DNA of 64,000 nucleotides, from contig JAHLJT010000631.1 in NCBI GenBank assembly GCA_031308135.1, positions 173,435,282 to 173,499,281 of the forward strand, read 5' to 3'. A model generated the notes under the pieces. It had not been told where the DNA came from and did no database searches. It was given only the letters and a program-made list of their open reading frames with translations. Both the position numbers and the translations under genes were made by a program. The DNA comes from Acheta domesticus (taxonomy: Eukaryota; Arthropoda; Insecta; Orthoptera; Gryllidae). Below are positions 12,331 to 25,708 of this stretch, in pieces. Position 1 is the stretch's first letter. Each line of letters starts with the position of its first letter.

Positions 12331-13739
12331 TCATCTACACCACATGGTGTGGTAAGTTATATAAATTAATTTTACTAAAGATTCTACCTACGTGTTGCAT
12401 ACCTATGTTGAGAAGCCTCGCCCTCTGAAAAAACTTTACTTGCTTACATATGCGCCCTTCTGGGCACATAGACAGTGTGTCTCAATGAGACATTACTTGA
12501 ATAGTTAGAAAACAGAGAAGATATCAAATGCTATCAAACACAATAGATTCTGAAAACACATGTAAAATATTTTCAAACCGCTAAACTGTACTTTTGGTAT
12601 TCAGGGTCACAATTGTAATATTTTCATCGTTATCTCTCAATAACAAGAGCATATTCAAAAGTCTTTCAATTATTTAAATGAAACCCTTCTTAACTGATCC
12701 TGACAATTTAGCATGGCACATGGCACAAAATAACATGGCACTCGTTCAGATAAACTGTCTTTAAAACGAAAATTGTGTGACTGTAATAGAGTAACTTATC
12801 TTAGATAAATAACTTACGGGTACGCTTGGTCATGTTTGCGAACAAACTACGTGCCTAATGTCTTTAAAATCTACACAATCACAATAATATGAGCCAATGA
12901 GATTTGATGGATTTATATTCATGGACAAACGAAGATAATTCAGTAAAGCTTTCGTTATTATTATTCTATTAATAATTATTAGGATACAGATTCACAACAT
13001 ACGATAAAAAGTCGATTATTAGTAATTTTCCCCCCTGTTGTTCATTATGGGGCACATTTTCTCAGAGTAAAAGAGACAAAATTCTTGATTTTTTATTAGG
13101 AAACTTAGACTACGCGCGGAGTAGTAACAAATAAAGCCTCTAATGTTCTGAAATGACGATCAACTTCTGGCAGTTGGCTCTGCAAAACGAACATTCTAGT
13201 GAATAGAAAACTGTATAAAGAATCTTCTAGACGAATGATTTTGAGTGAAAAGGGAAGTATTGGTTTATTTGTTGTAGGAGTGCGCAAAAGACTTTCTCCT
13301 TTACCGAAGCTATGGTAAGTGGTGGGAAGCAACCCGAATATCTTTTACACCGGTGAATAAGCTGATAATTCACCTTTTTGCAGAAAATGAGATAAACTTT
13401 CATCTATCCATTCTCTTGTAAAATGGTGTTTCCCTCTAAATTTTAGTTTTCAAGAGTTGTTATATTATTCACCAGGATGAAAGAAATTATGTATTTCAAA
13501 AGGGGAATACTGTGCGAAAGAGGCAATGATTTTAAAGATCTTATTATTAACAGCTTAGACTCTCTACTTTTTGTCTTCAAATGACATATTTAAAAGTGAT
13601 GAGACATTTTTACCTTCGATTTAGAACACTCACTACCAAGGCAATACCGACGAGGGGGACTCATAGAGCTTCTGACTTTCCCCTCCGAAACCGATGAAAC
13701 ACTCACGAAATTTCTATAGCAATGACATTCAATGGACTC
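12331..13739. other. AT-rich, no gene seen
   Basis: No frame, repeat or RNA signature recognised. Confidence 0.45.
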
Positions 13740-13912
13740 ACAGGTAGCTCATTGGTCATCGTGCTCGTTTTCCATGACGAGACCACGGGATCGATTCTCG
13801 ATCGGGCAAGATAATAGTGTGTGTTTCCCTTGCAATGTCTCAGTATATGTTGTTGCGTGACAATGAGAAAGCTCACTTCTCAGATTGAGAAGACCAGAAT
13901 ACGACGTAGTGA
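13740..13912 (+). mobile_element. SINE-B, second copy
   Basis: Matches 1640-1835 through the head, the B-box (GGATCGATTCTCGA) and the body up to GAGAAGACCAGAA. About 80% identical by eye. Confidence 0.7.
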
Positions 13913-16244
13913 TGTGTGAGTGCTAACCACACGTACCCCTTAATCCATGACCGCGAAGTTGAGACACTGCTGGGAGGCCTGGGCCAGTAACGGGCTGTCG
14001 CGCTAAGTACATACGTACAATGAAATTCAATATAATAACTGAAAACATTGTAAATAAATATAAATGAACAAATAAAAGAATAACTTCAGTAAAAATGAAA
14101 TTTTCTTTGTAAGAAAACATTAAGTCAACTAGTTTTTGCCAATATCGTCACCCCTTCCCCGAGAAAAAAATCCATGGTATGCTAAAACGAAGACAACGTG
14201 ATTTGTTTCTAAAACCTGTAGGTTCATTACTCGTGGAATTATTAACCAGCGTCTCGAATCATTGTCAACAACTTTGGCATGAATCCAAAAGACTTGGAGG
14301 TCCTTGATAGAAGGGCGCTAAGTCTTTCAGGGTGAAAATGTATTGCCTACTTTCTCATCATAATTCATTTTACATTGACAAAATTAATTAAACTTATGTG
14401 ATTTGTCGGATAATATATAAGCAAATAAAACGTAACACTATTGACACGAAATATTATTTGAGAAAAAATCACCAGCGATCAACGAGAGAAATTTTAAAAA
14501 ATATGCGCGTAATATTCGCGTAATGTTTGCTATTGCATAATACACACATCCCTAATTTTTAAAGCTTTTTTTGTATTTTTTAATTTTTGCGTAAATCCGA
14601 CATATCCTTAAAGTAATTCCGTGAATTCAGCTAACCGGCACCGCAGCCTTGGAAGTGTTTGCTGGAAGTAGACACTAAAATAAAGAATGTGGAAAAATAT
14701 AGCAGCTACTCCAAGGATTTCTGAGTATCTGCAATACAGTTTGCGGTAAAAAGGGAAACCAAGAAGCCGAGAAGAAAGTTAGTAATTCTTATACATAATC
14801 GGCGCAATCAAAATTTTGTGAAGACAAAAATTATACTCGATTCAGAATTGATGCATTAAATTATCGCCTAGTAATAAGTTAACAAATTAATAACACACAA
14901 TAGCAGAACAGTAAACATTTTTTATCTAGAATCCTTTTTAAAGAATTGTTTTCTGATTTAAGAAAAAATGTAGTACATTGCGAACAAATTTTGATTTCAT
15001 AAATAATGTGCAGCTTTTTCTATTCCTCGCAAAACTCTTGTCTAAAAATGAAAAGAAATAGTGTGTAAATACGATAAACAGAAAATATACATGTAAGTTT
15101 TCAAAACAGAATATTTAAAAGACGACCGATACGATAAATTTCGAGAACAGCACTTCATTTATCATTCTCGGAATGGCAGGATGTCATTTGCAAGTAAAAC
15201 AAGTGCTGCATCTTCCGTGCAACGAAAGAATGAGTTTGTGTCACTACTTCTCATGTCTCACACAGTCCAATGAACATAACAGAATTGAAGGACGAAACCC
15301 TAAAGAACCTCGCGAGAGGCCCACCCAAGAACATACAATGGGCATGCACAAATGTGAGGAGTGTTTATCGGGGTGATTATTGAAGCTGTGAGGTTTCATT
15401 TGCCGCACTCCTCCCCCTCAAATACTTAGTAATCATTCCTTAACATTGTTATATATCACATGAATGTTTGGTCACGTTAATGCGATGTTATAAAAATCCT
15501 CTTTATTCCATTTCTCCGATGAAAGTCGAGCTAGACGTCCAAGAGTCAATCACTTGGTTTTCCCTGTCATTTAAAAACGACAATGATTTAGATAATATGG
15601 AAAAATGTCTTCTCCCTGTTTCTTTTAATTTTTTATTTTAAATTTCGCAGCCTCTAATGAAAACACTCACACCTTACTCGGGATCCGAACTCACAACTCT
15701 TGACTGCGGGTGCGCCTAGCCGTCCGCGCCAAGATGTTCCAACAAGAAAATAGAGGGTAAGCTGGTATACAACAGCACAACAGCATTTTTTGTCGTAAAA
15801 TTGGCAATGGATATGTAATATTGTGCTCTTGCACCTTTCATCCTACATACATTTCACTCATCTCTTGAAAAAATCATAAGAGATAACTGAAATTTACCCG
15901 AAATCTACCAAATACTTTCAAGTAAATGAACTTGAAATGATTTAAATATCTACCACTTTGAAATAAATTGCATTAAAAACGGTTCCAATTTTTTCTTTCG
16001 AATTTTACTCGACAAGAGTAACATTTCCTGTCAGCCAGATTTTCATTAAAACGAGTGAAATTTCGAAAATTGAGAATGTTCATTTTTTTAATTTTCGAAT
16101 CTGAACTGCACCTTAGATACTCAACCTAGAAATTTCGTTCTTAGAAAAACCTTGTTTAGGTATTTTTCAAATTTTCAAATTTTCTTGTTTTCGAGATTTC
16201 AGAGTTTTTTTATTGAAAATCGGAACTGTGCCTTTTTTATAGGC
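13913..16244. other. AT-rich, no gene seen
   Basis: Apart from the small minus-strand SINE relic given separately, nothing was recognised. Confidence 0.4.
15655..15735 (-). mobile_element. tRNA-like SINE fragment
   Basis: On the minus strand, an A-box-like GGCTAGGCGCACCCGCAGTC is followed about 20 nt later by GAGTTCGGATCCCGAGT, a good B-box. The flanks do not extend into a full tRNA cloverleaf, so a SINE relic is likelier than a tRNA gene. Confidence 0.4.
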
Positions 16245-16926
16245 GCACTTCGTTCAAGCTCAAAAATTTAATGAAACTAGTGGTATTAAAACAGCACGGA
16301 AATTCTCACCCGTATTTGCATGCAAAATTACTACTCAAATTTTCGAAAAATTGTACGTGAATTTATTTCAAAATCTATCTTTAATGAATGTATTTCATTA
16401 AGAGAAAAATCTATATCTTTAATATTTTAATTGTAGGAAGACTCCAAAAAAATTTTGAACTTTTGCAATTTTCGAAAAATCAGGGGTTTTTACGAACACG
16501 CGACCTGTACTACCTCTTAAAAGTCCTTCACACTATCTAACAAAATTTAATTCAAATTGTTGGCGCCATTTTTTTTAAATTTTGAAAATGTTCCAGGGGC
16601 TTTACGTAATTAAATTAAAATATCGGTTTTAAATGCAAACGGGCGCAACATCAGCCAGATCGATTGGGAGAATTTAATCGATTACGAGAAAATCTGCTGA
16701 ACGCTAGCGTTGCTCACAGATAGACGTTTTGATTTTTTGGTATGAAAGACCTACAAAACACTGGCTAAACTACATGTTAGACAATTTTTTTCTAAATTTA
16801 GCAACTGGATTTATGCACTGTTTTGTTACCAGGGTACTCTAAGAAGAGTTTTTCTACCACACTTTCGCCGTTTTTTCGTGCAGCATTATATAGCTTTCTC
16901 TCTTCTCCATAGCAAGAAAGCAAAAA
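16245..16926 (+). repeat. dispersed repeat family R, copy 1
   Basis: Shares with the 62-kb copy the series AACTAGTGGTATTAAAACAGCACG, TTATTTCAAAATCTATCTTTAA, GTCCTTCACACTATC, the AAAATATCGGTTT block, ACATCAGCCAG, TTTCTAAATTTAGCAACTGG and the terminal TAGCTTTCTCTC. The variable tandem part is almost absent here. A further degenerate piece follows at 16930-17230. Confidence 0.7.
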
Positions 16927-17259
16927 ATTGGAATCTTTTTTAGAAAATTTTGAAAATGTCTTTACGGACTGTCCGTAAAGTACCCCCCAAAAATAAAACA
17001 TCCGTTTAAAATGTACAAATTGTTAAGTTCAGCCTGATCGATCTGGAAATACTTATTCTGGAGAATGTATGTACGTTTATGCGCTGGAATTGTCCTCAGG
17101 GGGTCGTAAACACGTCTTAAAAAAAGACTTTTTCGGGGTACAAAGTGTATTTCTGTCGAAATCACATCCTATGTTGTGCAGTTTTTTTTACACGATTTTA
17201 TCTATACTACTTGCAGGAGAAAGTGAAAATAGATATCCCTCCTAAAAGCTAGGCGATCC

Positions 17260-17480
17260 GGATGTCCTCCTGCTGGGGGGGGGGGGCGCCCGTTCGTGCG
17301 CGACGCAAGGGACCTGCGCGGATGCGGAGTAGGAAAAGCGCGTGCGCGCGGTGAATGGGTGGGAGGGCGGGCGGGCGCGGAATGTGGGAGCCGTTAGCGG
17401 CGGAGAAAGCGAACGTCTTGCGACTACCCTGCGCGTCCTCCAGGCGCGACTACGAGTACACCGGAGCACCGGGGTGCAGG
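17260..17480. promoter_or_regulatory. short GC-rich island, unassigned
   Basis: GC-rich block of about 200 bp starting near a G-run at 17275-17286. Nothing coding recognised. Confidence 0.25.
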
Positions 17481-17775
17481 TGCATGAAAGACTCCTCCTC
17501 GAATTTCCTACTTCCTCTGCCGTCTCGTCATATTCTCTGCAATGTTTTCTGATGGATCACGTTACAAGAAGTCTATACTTTCAGACGTAAGCATATCAAA
17601 TTATGCAACACGATCGCTTTCAGTGGTTTCAAATATGGAAAAAATGAAGAGATAACAAAACTGAATCAAATAAAATTAAAAAGTTGAGTTTACTTCGACA
17701 TGTTTGCAAATAACCAGTAATGAAGTGCATCTTACTGGTATTTCCTAATCGTCCTAACGACGAGTGACATATACA

Positions 17776-17916
17776 CCGATTTAATTATAATGACTTCTGA
17801 CGTTCGATCAGCTGGACGATGTTATCCTTTACGACTTAATTTTTGATATTGAAGCTCTCAATTGGATAACAGCGTCCCAGCTGATCAAAAGTCAGAAGTC
17901 ACTATATTTAAATCGG
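17776..17916. mobile_element. fold-back MITE, family F
   Basis: Arms of about 50 bp begin CCGATTT and contain TGACTTCTGAC...GATCAGCTGG; they pair with a handful of mismatches. The central TTGAAGCTCTCAATTGGAT matches the reverse strand of 4767-4942, but the tips differ. Confidence 0.75.
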
Positions 17917-18282
17917 AGAATAGTTGCCTGTAGCTTTTGCGCAGCAGGTAGGTGGCAGCGGGTAGGGCCGGGAGGGGGATGAAAGAGGCAGGGCGCCAGG
18001 GCGCACGTAGTGGGCGGGGCGATGTACGTGATCAGGAGAAGTCAATTAATCGGCTGGTACAGGCACACAGAATTTTGACTTCAACTCAAGCTGGTATTCT
18101 CAGATGTTTTTCTGTTGTTTCTTTAAGTTACAATATACCTCAATCACCTTTGCATTTTATACAATGTCCTTGAAGTAACCAAATAAAATATTTTTATGAC
18201 AAAAATATTTTGATTAAGCAATTCTAGAGAAACGAATAAATCACGAAAAAATCTAGAAATTTCTTGGAATCTGCACAGACTG

Positions 18283-18560
18283 CAATGGCTGAACGGTAAC
18301 ACATTTATCCTTGAATATCGTTGACCTGGCGGAACTAGGTTTCGAGTCTCGTCTGTGATGAATTTTCAATACTGACTAGACATCTTGGTCGAATTCAGCC
18401 GCTGTCTGGTGCCCCGTCCCGCTTGGGGAGATAATTGGAAGGGGAAATCGGCAAGCCGAAAATGTAGGATGACACCGGATCTTGCGTTCCAAAGGGAGAG
18501 AAACACCATTGGTGAATGCTTAAGGCGTAGGCTTCTTATAAAAGGTCGACACAGTGTGCA
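18283..18560 (+). mobile_element. possible third SINE type
   Basis: ATGGCTGAACGGTAAC (A-box-like) is followed by AGGTTTCGAGTCTCGTC (B-box-like), then a non-tRNA body with no coding sense. A single copy in the window, so the assignment rests on the promoter boxes only. Confidence 0.35.
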
Positions 18561-21396
18561 CATGTTATTAAAAAACACACTTATTTCGGAACAAAGAAAA
18601 TAACATTTTTCAAAAAACAAAAGCTGTCGCATGTTCAAGAGCGTATTGTGATGATCCATACGTATTCGTCAAAACATTAATTTAATTTTGTTTTAATAGA
18701 CACGGAAGTGGCATGTTTGAAATAAACAAATGAAGGAATTCGAAAAGAGTTGTATTTATTTATTTATTGAGCCGGAGCTGAGGAACTGTGTTGAACAATA
18801 GACAAAACGAAATAAATAAAGAAGGGAAGTTTCGGGTTATGAACATTCAAATGAATATTAAGTTTTGAAAGAAAGTCAGAAAGAACAATATTTTTCGGAA
18901 AACAATCGATTACAACAAGGTGAGTTTCTAATATATGTAACAATGGTAAAATAAGCTGAATGGGTTTATAAAATAATAAAATGAAGAAGAAATAACTAAA
19001 AGAATATCTAAATTAATTACGGAAGCGAGTGGGGTCGAATACTAGTAAATGTAAACGAGAAAATGCAAAAACATTCTAAAATAATTGACGAATGAGGAAG
19101 ACGGCAATTGTTTCGGACTTCATGGGAAGGTAACTCAACAAGACGACAAAACGACGAGGGCAGCAACGCCGATTAACGTGGGAGGCCATATTTGATTTGC
19201 AGTCATAAAATGTGGTTTATTTTATTAAGGACGTAAAAGGACATTTATGATTGGATATGTGGAAACTAGAGAATGGATATGGAAACGAGTTTCATATTCA
19301 TTCTGAAGTTCTTTCTGGTGATTTCTAAAGGTCGGTGAAGCATGTGGGGCTTTCTCTGGTAGTCTTTCGCATGTATAACGCGCGTCTTTTCTTTTGTATT
19401 TATGGATGAATGAGTTGAAGTAGTTTTTTTTCAAAAGAAAGGGTATAATTATTTAGTAGTGTTGTTGTTATTTATTTTATTATGTGATAGCGATTTGAGG
19501 CCGCTGTGGAACAAGGTCACGATTGTATGCAGTAATCAAACGGAATTACACCGGTAATTGCGCAAGTAATGTTAAATTTTGAAAATGTTGGTGTTTTTAT
19601 TTCAGTTCTGTGCAAGAGATGAGAATAGCTACGTGTCCAATTCCTAAACGGATGACTGGTATCTCGTTTTCCATATGGGGCAGCTTCCTGAACTCACACC
19701 CAAAAATAAATTTTACTGAAACACGGATTAGTTTGAAGGCGTAGTAAATATTATCGAATATTTTTTAGGCAATAATATTAAGAATCGTTTCAGTGGAGGA
19801 TAATATTATTGTTTATAATTCAGATAAAGAAAACCGTTTCAGTTGACACCCAATGTGTGACAAAGCATTATTAGTAAATATTTGTTTATTAATTATTACG
19901 AGAATTAAAAACTTGTCAATATTGTCCATCGTGTTCTCCACAAATGTTTTCAAATCTTCCCCCAAATGTTTTCAAATGTTAATTAGGAGATAAACTAGAA
20001 ATTCAAAACTTTCAATGTTAAAATTCAATTTAACCCAATTCAATAAAAAATTCCATTTAAATGTTTTTATTTCGAAATATTTTTGTAAATGTTACGGCGG
20101 CGGATAGTGCAATGGCTTCCCTGGCGGATGAAACGAGAAGTTCTTAGTAGCTAGAGCGTAGAGCGATAATACCATTACATAAATGCATTAATTATATTTT
20201 GAGAGGTTTCCGCTCTTCTGGTGGGACCCCCATCCAAATACACGTAATAGAAAGGCTCAAAACTTTTTTGCAAAAAGTTGCAATATCCAAAAAATATCAC
20301 TTTTTAAATCATTGTTTTAAAACTGAAAATAGCTTCACATTGGAATTCAACTTCAAACGTTTCTGACAATCCTTTCTAAAGGATAAAGAAACCTTCCAAA
20401 ATGTAATACGGAGAACGTCCAAAATATCTCTTTTTGTAAATTACGGCATAAGAAACATAACTCGTGTCACTAGAAAAGCTGGTTTTAAGGTCATAGGATA
20501 CGTTATTGGATCCAGTTAAGTGCACTTCCGCCTAATGTATTTCGCGGGTTGCAACGGCGCCTCTTAATCCAAATATGCCATAACCTGCGGATTTCTATGT
20601 TTTTCGTCTTCTCTCTCTGATGCGAGAGTAGGGGGGCAATGCCATATCCAGAAATAGTGCACTTATAGAGATATGCGTGGATGGTTTCTTATAAATTGCA
20701 CAAAATCGTCATCTTTCCTCAAAGTGTTATATACAGAGGGGATTACAATGTTGTTTATTATTTGTTACTACTTGTTACTTATTAATTTTTGAAGTTTTTG
20801 GAACAACTTTTAGGATGAGCAGTAGTTTTAAATTGTATAGATGGCACAATGTTATTGTTGTTGTTGTTCACGACCTTTTCTTCACACCAAAAATATTTTA
20901 AAGTTGCGTGAATGTAGTCTTGCAGCATCTACTCTCAAAGTTACTTTGGATACAGGAAAACCTGGTGTTTACGTGGTACACAGAAACGCCCACAAGTTAT
21001 TTTTCATAACTGTTGTCCACACAAATACTAAATGTTGCATCAAAATAATTACCCTCACTCACAGGCTTCAAACGCCAACCAGACTGATTATGATAACTGA
21101 CTCCAGCCTCATTCGTCGATTCTTTGATCCTGAATGCTCTTATGCCTGAAGCGTCATTACCTCACTTAGATCTGAATGTGATTGTTTCCAGTGCTTAATT
21201 TATAAAATTTTAGGTCCCGAAACGCTCCCCTAAATTAATTATTAATTTAATAGAAATATTTATTATATAATTTAATAATTATTCGGGAGGTACCGGAATG
21301 CCGTTCCATCAAGTTCCGCCTTGTTTGTTCCTATAATATAATTTAGATCCCCTTGAAAAGCAAAAATGACAGCCAAGAAAAATAAAAAAGCAATCG
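18561..21396. other. no gene seen
   Basis: A possible tRNA-like fragment near 20095-20150 was too short to call. Otherwise AT-rich. Confidence 0.4.
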
Positions 21397-21465
21397 CTTT
21401 TATTAGAATTATACAACTTCAAAAAAACGGATGTTTGTGTTGAAATTGTACAATTCTAATAAAAG
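21397..21465. repeat. 24-bp hairpin
   Basis: Arms 21397-21420 and 21442-21465 pair with two mismatches around a 21-nt loop. Small fold-back sequence, function unknown. Confidence 0.6.
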
Positions 21466-23684
21466 AGCGGGCATTAATTTAATGAGAATTAATCCTTATT
21501 GAAGTACAGTATTTATCTATTGAAATACATATAATTGTACCTTTTTCAGCAGACGGAAGAAATTGATTTGTTTTCGGGCGTTCCTTGTAAAAATGAAATA
21601 TTAAGAAACAATGAATCTTGAATAGAAAAAAGATATTTTGAAGTGTGCCATTCTAGAGAGAACTGACTTTAATAATAAGCATAAGCAGATTTGGTATCCA
21701 CTGTCGGAAACGTTAAGAAAATTGTTATCGTTAAATACCCATTACAAACTAAACTAAATGCACGTAAAATATTCGAGAATCAGGTGTGTATTTAACAAAA
21801 AATTGTCATTGAATAGTTTCTCTCTGACAGTTCTTCGCCGACCTGCTTACTTAATCGTTTCAGGTCAGCGTCCATTTATTTTGAAAAGTTAAAAAACAGT
21901 TGAGCATCGCTGAAAGTCGCATCGCTCTGCGAAATGTGTTCTTCCGCCACTCAGATGAGTTGGAGCGCCATCTGATAATGCCTCAAAGTGTCAATTCAGT
22001 GCGAGTGGCTAGAGATTAGGGATGGATTTTTACGACTAAATATTGTTCCGATTTCGTCAGTAAAAGGAATATTGTAAGAATTGATACAACATACGTCGAA
22101 AAGCAAATGAGAACATAACGTGTGAACACAGTCATCAAATGGTCGCATTCACCAAATCTTAAAGAGCACGTACTGTCTATGTATATCAGTTTTAAATTAA
22201 ACTTCAGTAAACTAACTTTTAATGCTTGGCATGCAAGTATTATCCAAGTAAATAAATGGGTCAGTGAGAGACAGGCTTAAGCCACAAAACTGAGTTTTCC
22301 AAATTAATCTCACCAAGAGTATCTATGAGCAACGCATTTTCGATTTAGTATTTTCGATTTCCATTTTCTGGCCTTATAGCAAGATAACCCGTGACTTATT
22401 ATCTCGGTTCTCTATTGATTTGCATGTGTTCACCAAACATAATTTGATGCTATCTCAAAACTGCGTGAAGTAGCTTATGATTATTTTTCACGGAACCCTT
22501 TATTTCGATAAGTCGCGAATGCGAATCATTTCCTCATGTTACACACCGACCACGCCCTCCTCAATATACAAGAATGGTATGCTTGATTGTGAAAATAATT
22601 GATCATATGACTGAATGAAGTCTATAAAGAAATTAACGTATTGAGGAATATGTATCTCCAATATTTTTAATAGCATTTAATCTCCGGGCTTGGAACAGAT
22701 TGTTCTTTGGCACATCAGACTGAAAGTGAGTCTTTAGGCAAAATGAGTCGCATTCCCCGGCTGTAATTAAAACAAAATAATAAATTATAAGAAACTTTAT
22801 TGAAATATAGTGCTTCATTGTCAAAGCTTAATATTTACAGAGACAAATTGGAAGGCCGAGAACTGGGTAGATGGTCTCAGTTTTAGGTATCTTTTAGGTA
22901 ATATTTCAATTTTAACCAAAATGTGGTTTACGAGCCCAAGCCATTCAAATACAACAAACAACGGATACAGACACGCAATGATAATTTAATAAAGTTGAAT
23001 GATGTAGTGATTTTTTGAAGCATTTTAGTTTTTTTTTTTTTCGAGAAATTAACAGAGAATTAAAGTGTCTAAGTCCTGTGAAAGGTTTCCAAATATTAAA
23101 AGCGAAGTTATACAAAATAACTTGCCTCTGAAGTTCTTCAGCAATATCAAAATGTACAAAAACTACTGAGAAGTAAAAGGAATGAAATAAATAAATGAAT
23201 TGTGCTTTTTACAGAAATCTTGCCAGTGACATAGTTCTAGAGAATGTTCTGCTAAAATAATTATAACAACAAAATTTGTGTATTAAAATAGTGTTACATT
23301 AAATGTCTATTCATTCACTTATCAATTTGATTGACAAGTCCGGGGGCAGGATTATAAATATTATACGACTGAAGACATATTTTACTGTCAAAATCACATT
23401 TTCTCGCCACATTCGAATGTAAAAATACCAACAACATGGTCTTTTCTGTGTTTTTGGACTCTTAAAGAATGTATGAGAACGCTCAAAGGATTTAGGAAGC
23501 TTGATACGTTATGTCTCCATGGCTGTAACTGTTTTATTTGATAACCAATTTTAAAAATTCGTTTTGTCCATTTTTTGCTTTTTGCTTTTTTTTCTTCCTA
23601 AACAATGCAGTATTCACTTTTCGATGTAGTCTCTTTTCCAAATCTTCCGGGGTTGGGTATTTATGTTGGAGATTTTCGGTGGTT
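21466..23684. other. no gene seen
   Basis: AT-rich. A GC-balanced patch at 21830-22010 was not classified. Confidence 0.4.
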
Positions 23685-23797
23685 GTTGTCGACAACAGGA
23701 TTGAATGACAACTTCAATCAGACACTCCAGTCCCAAAGATGAAAGAGCTATCGTTCAACGGAAAGATGAAGTTGCCATTCAATCCTGGCGTGACAAT
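23685..23797. repeat. imperfect inverted repeat, probable fold-back element
   Basis: AGGATTGAATGACAACTTCA near 23697 pairs with TGAAGTTGCCATTCAATCCT near 23767. Pairing continues weakly to a TTGTC/GACAA end. Confidence 0.6.
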
Positions 23798-25708
23798 CGT
23801 CTTGCCTTCTCTGGCGGGTTTGTGTTGGCACAATTGTGAAGAAAAGATGGGGACGACGAAACATGAAGAGTCCATTACTTACTTAAATGACAAATGAAGT
23901 AAACAAATGGATTAGAAAATCGATTAGCAAATATGAAACTTACAGCCATGAACCATTATTACTTTTCAATATATCCTCGTACGACAAAATATTTTGAAGT
24001 TTTCCAATCATTTCAAACACCGCCAATTTTTCAAATAACAGCGAAATAAAAAAAAAATCGGTGATTTGAAATTTACCTTGCCTAAGAAGTCGAACTCAGT
24101 AAACTTTTTACTACGTAAATATGTAGCTTGAAACATCTTTTTTACAGCTCAAAACCAGGCTTGTCGAAAAATTATATACCAACTCATGAGAGAATAAAGG
24201 GTTAGAAGAGGCTACAAAAATAATGTTGGTGGAATCTATTTCGGAAAGAAGTATATCTTGTATTTCAGACATGACACCCAATGCCATTCATTTTCATTTC
24301 TTCACATTGGGTATACACTACATTCAGTGCACATAATATTAAAAATACTGAGAATCAAATTTAAACAGTAATATCAACAGACATGTAACAAATGCATTTA
24401 TTAAAATAAAACCAACTAGTACCAGTGGATCATTGAATAGCCAATAGTTTTCTCTTTGGTTTCAGACACTCGTTACCAATTAGGAGTTTCACAAAATATA
24501 TTCTTAATGTTCTTATTAATTAATTAAATGAAGTGTTGGTAAATATGTTATGTGCGATTTGTTTTTATATTTAAAAGAAATTAATTATAATTGAATGAGA
24601 TCCTGATCTAGTACTTAAAATATTTTCCCCTCTAACTCGCATTAAAAACGAATAATATTCAAAACGTGATTACCAAAAAGACTTACAACTCATTTACACA
24701 AAGATGGGTATTAGGTTTTATTTCTTAATAGTGCATTGATGTCTCCATGCAAGTATGCTAAACTAACGATACGTTCAATGTGTGAGCCACTTAATTTCCT
24801 AACTCAAAGTTGATTTCGTAAAGGGAAACAATAGGAAAAATAAAAAAAGTTAAAAAAGGTAAGAGTGGGTAAAATACTGCTAGAGAGAGAGAAAAGTCAT
24901 TTGTTGACTTACTATATCCAGAAAGTGAATTCAGCTAACCAAATTCTGCCGCCCGCCGCGCAGAAGGTACTTGAACGCCGGAGCCAGCAAATTACGGAGC
25001 AGTACCACGCACACCAACTCCCACGAGCAAGCAATGAAGTCTGCTGTCCGTTCTTCACCTAACCCGCACCCTATCAACCGGCAGAAAGTTGCCTTGCCTC
25101 AGTGCACAGCAGAGAGTATATAGAGAATGCACACCGTCGAAGAGGCGTCGGTTTGGCGTTAGCGTTTATAACATCAGCGAGTGAAGACGATACTCCCACT
25201 ATCTTTTGACGAAATGCTGAACTACGTTGGTTCGGCTTTCCTTTTGAATTGATTATGGACCTCGAGAGCGTTTGGAAGATCGATAGAGATAGAGTATCGA
25301 TTATTTACATAATTCGAATGAACGATGATGAGTTCCATGAAATAGGGGCCAAATGCCCCAGACCCCTGGTTTTCTCTGGGCACCCCTGCTATTTTTCTAA
25401 CCATTAGGAGAGGAACACCATTCCTAAATCAATGAATAATGATAACCATTCAACAATGGATTTGTAGGGAACAATACATTTAATTTTAAACCAATACCCA
25501 CAACTTGTAGGCAGTTTATTTTTTTAGTATTTATATTTTTAAGGTTCTTGAATTTCAGCTACAGTTAATAAATTGAATATTAGAAAAAGTTAAAAACTAT
25601 ATTATGTGACATATTCTGAAGAATACCGATATATCAATAATCTCCCTAGATTGTTACAATTTAAAAACCTGTGCTTTCAATAATTAACACAGTTTTCACT
25701 TTTCATTT
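23798..25708. other. no gene seen; possible core promoter near 25117
   Basis: A patch of higher GC at 24950-25200 has a TATATAG at 25117-25123 followed by CpG-containing sequence, which could be a promoter or a fragment of a retroelement. No downstream coding exon was identified. Confidence 0.25.
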
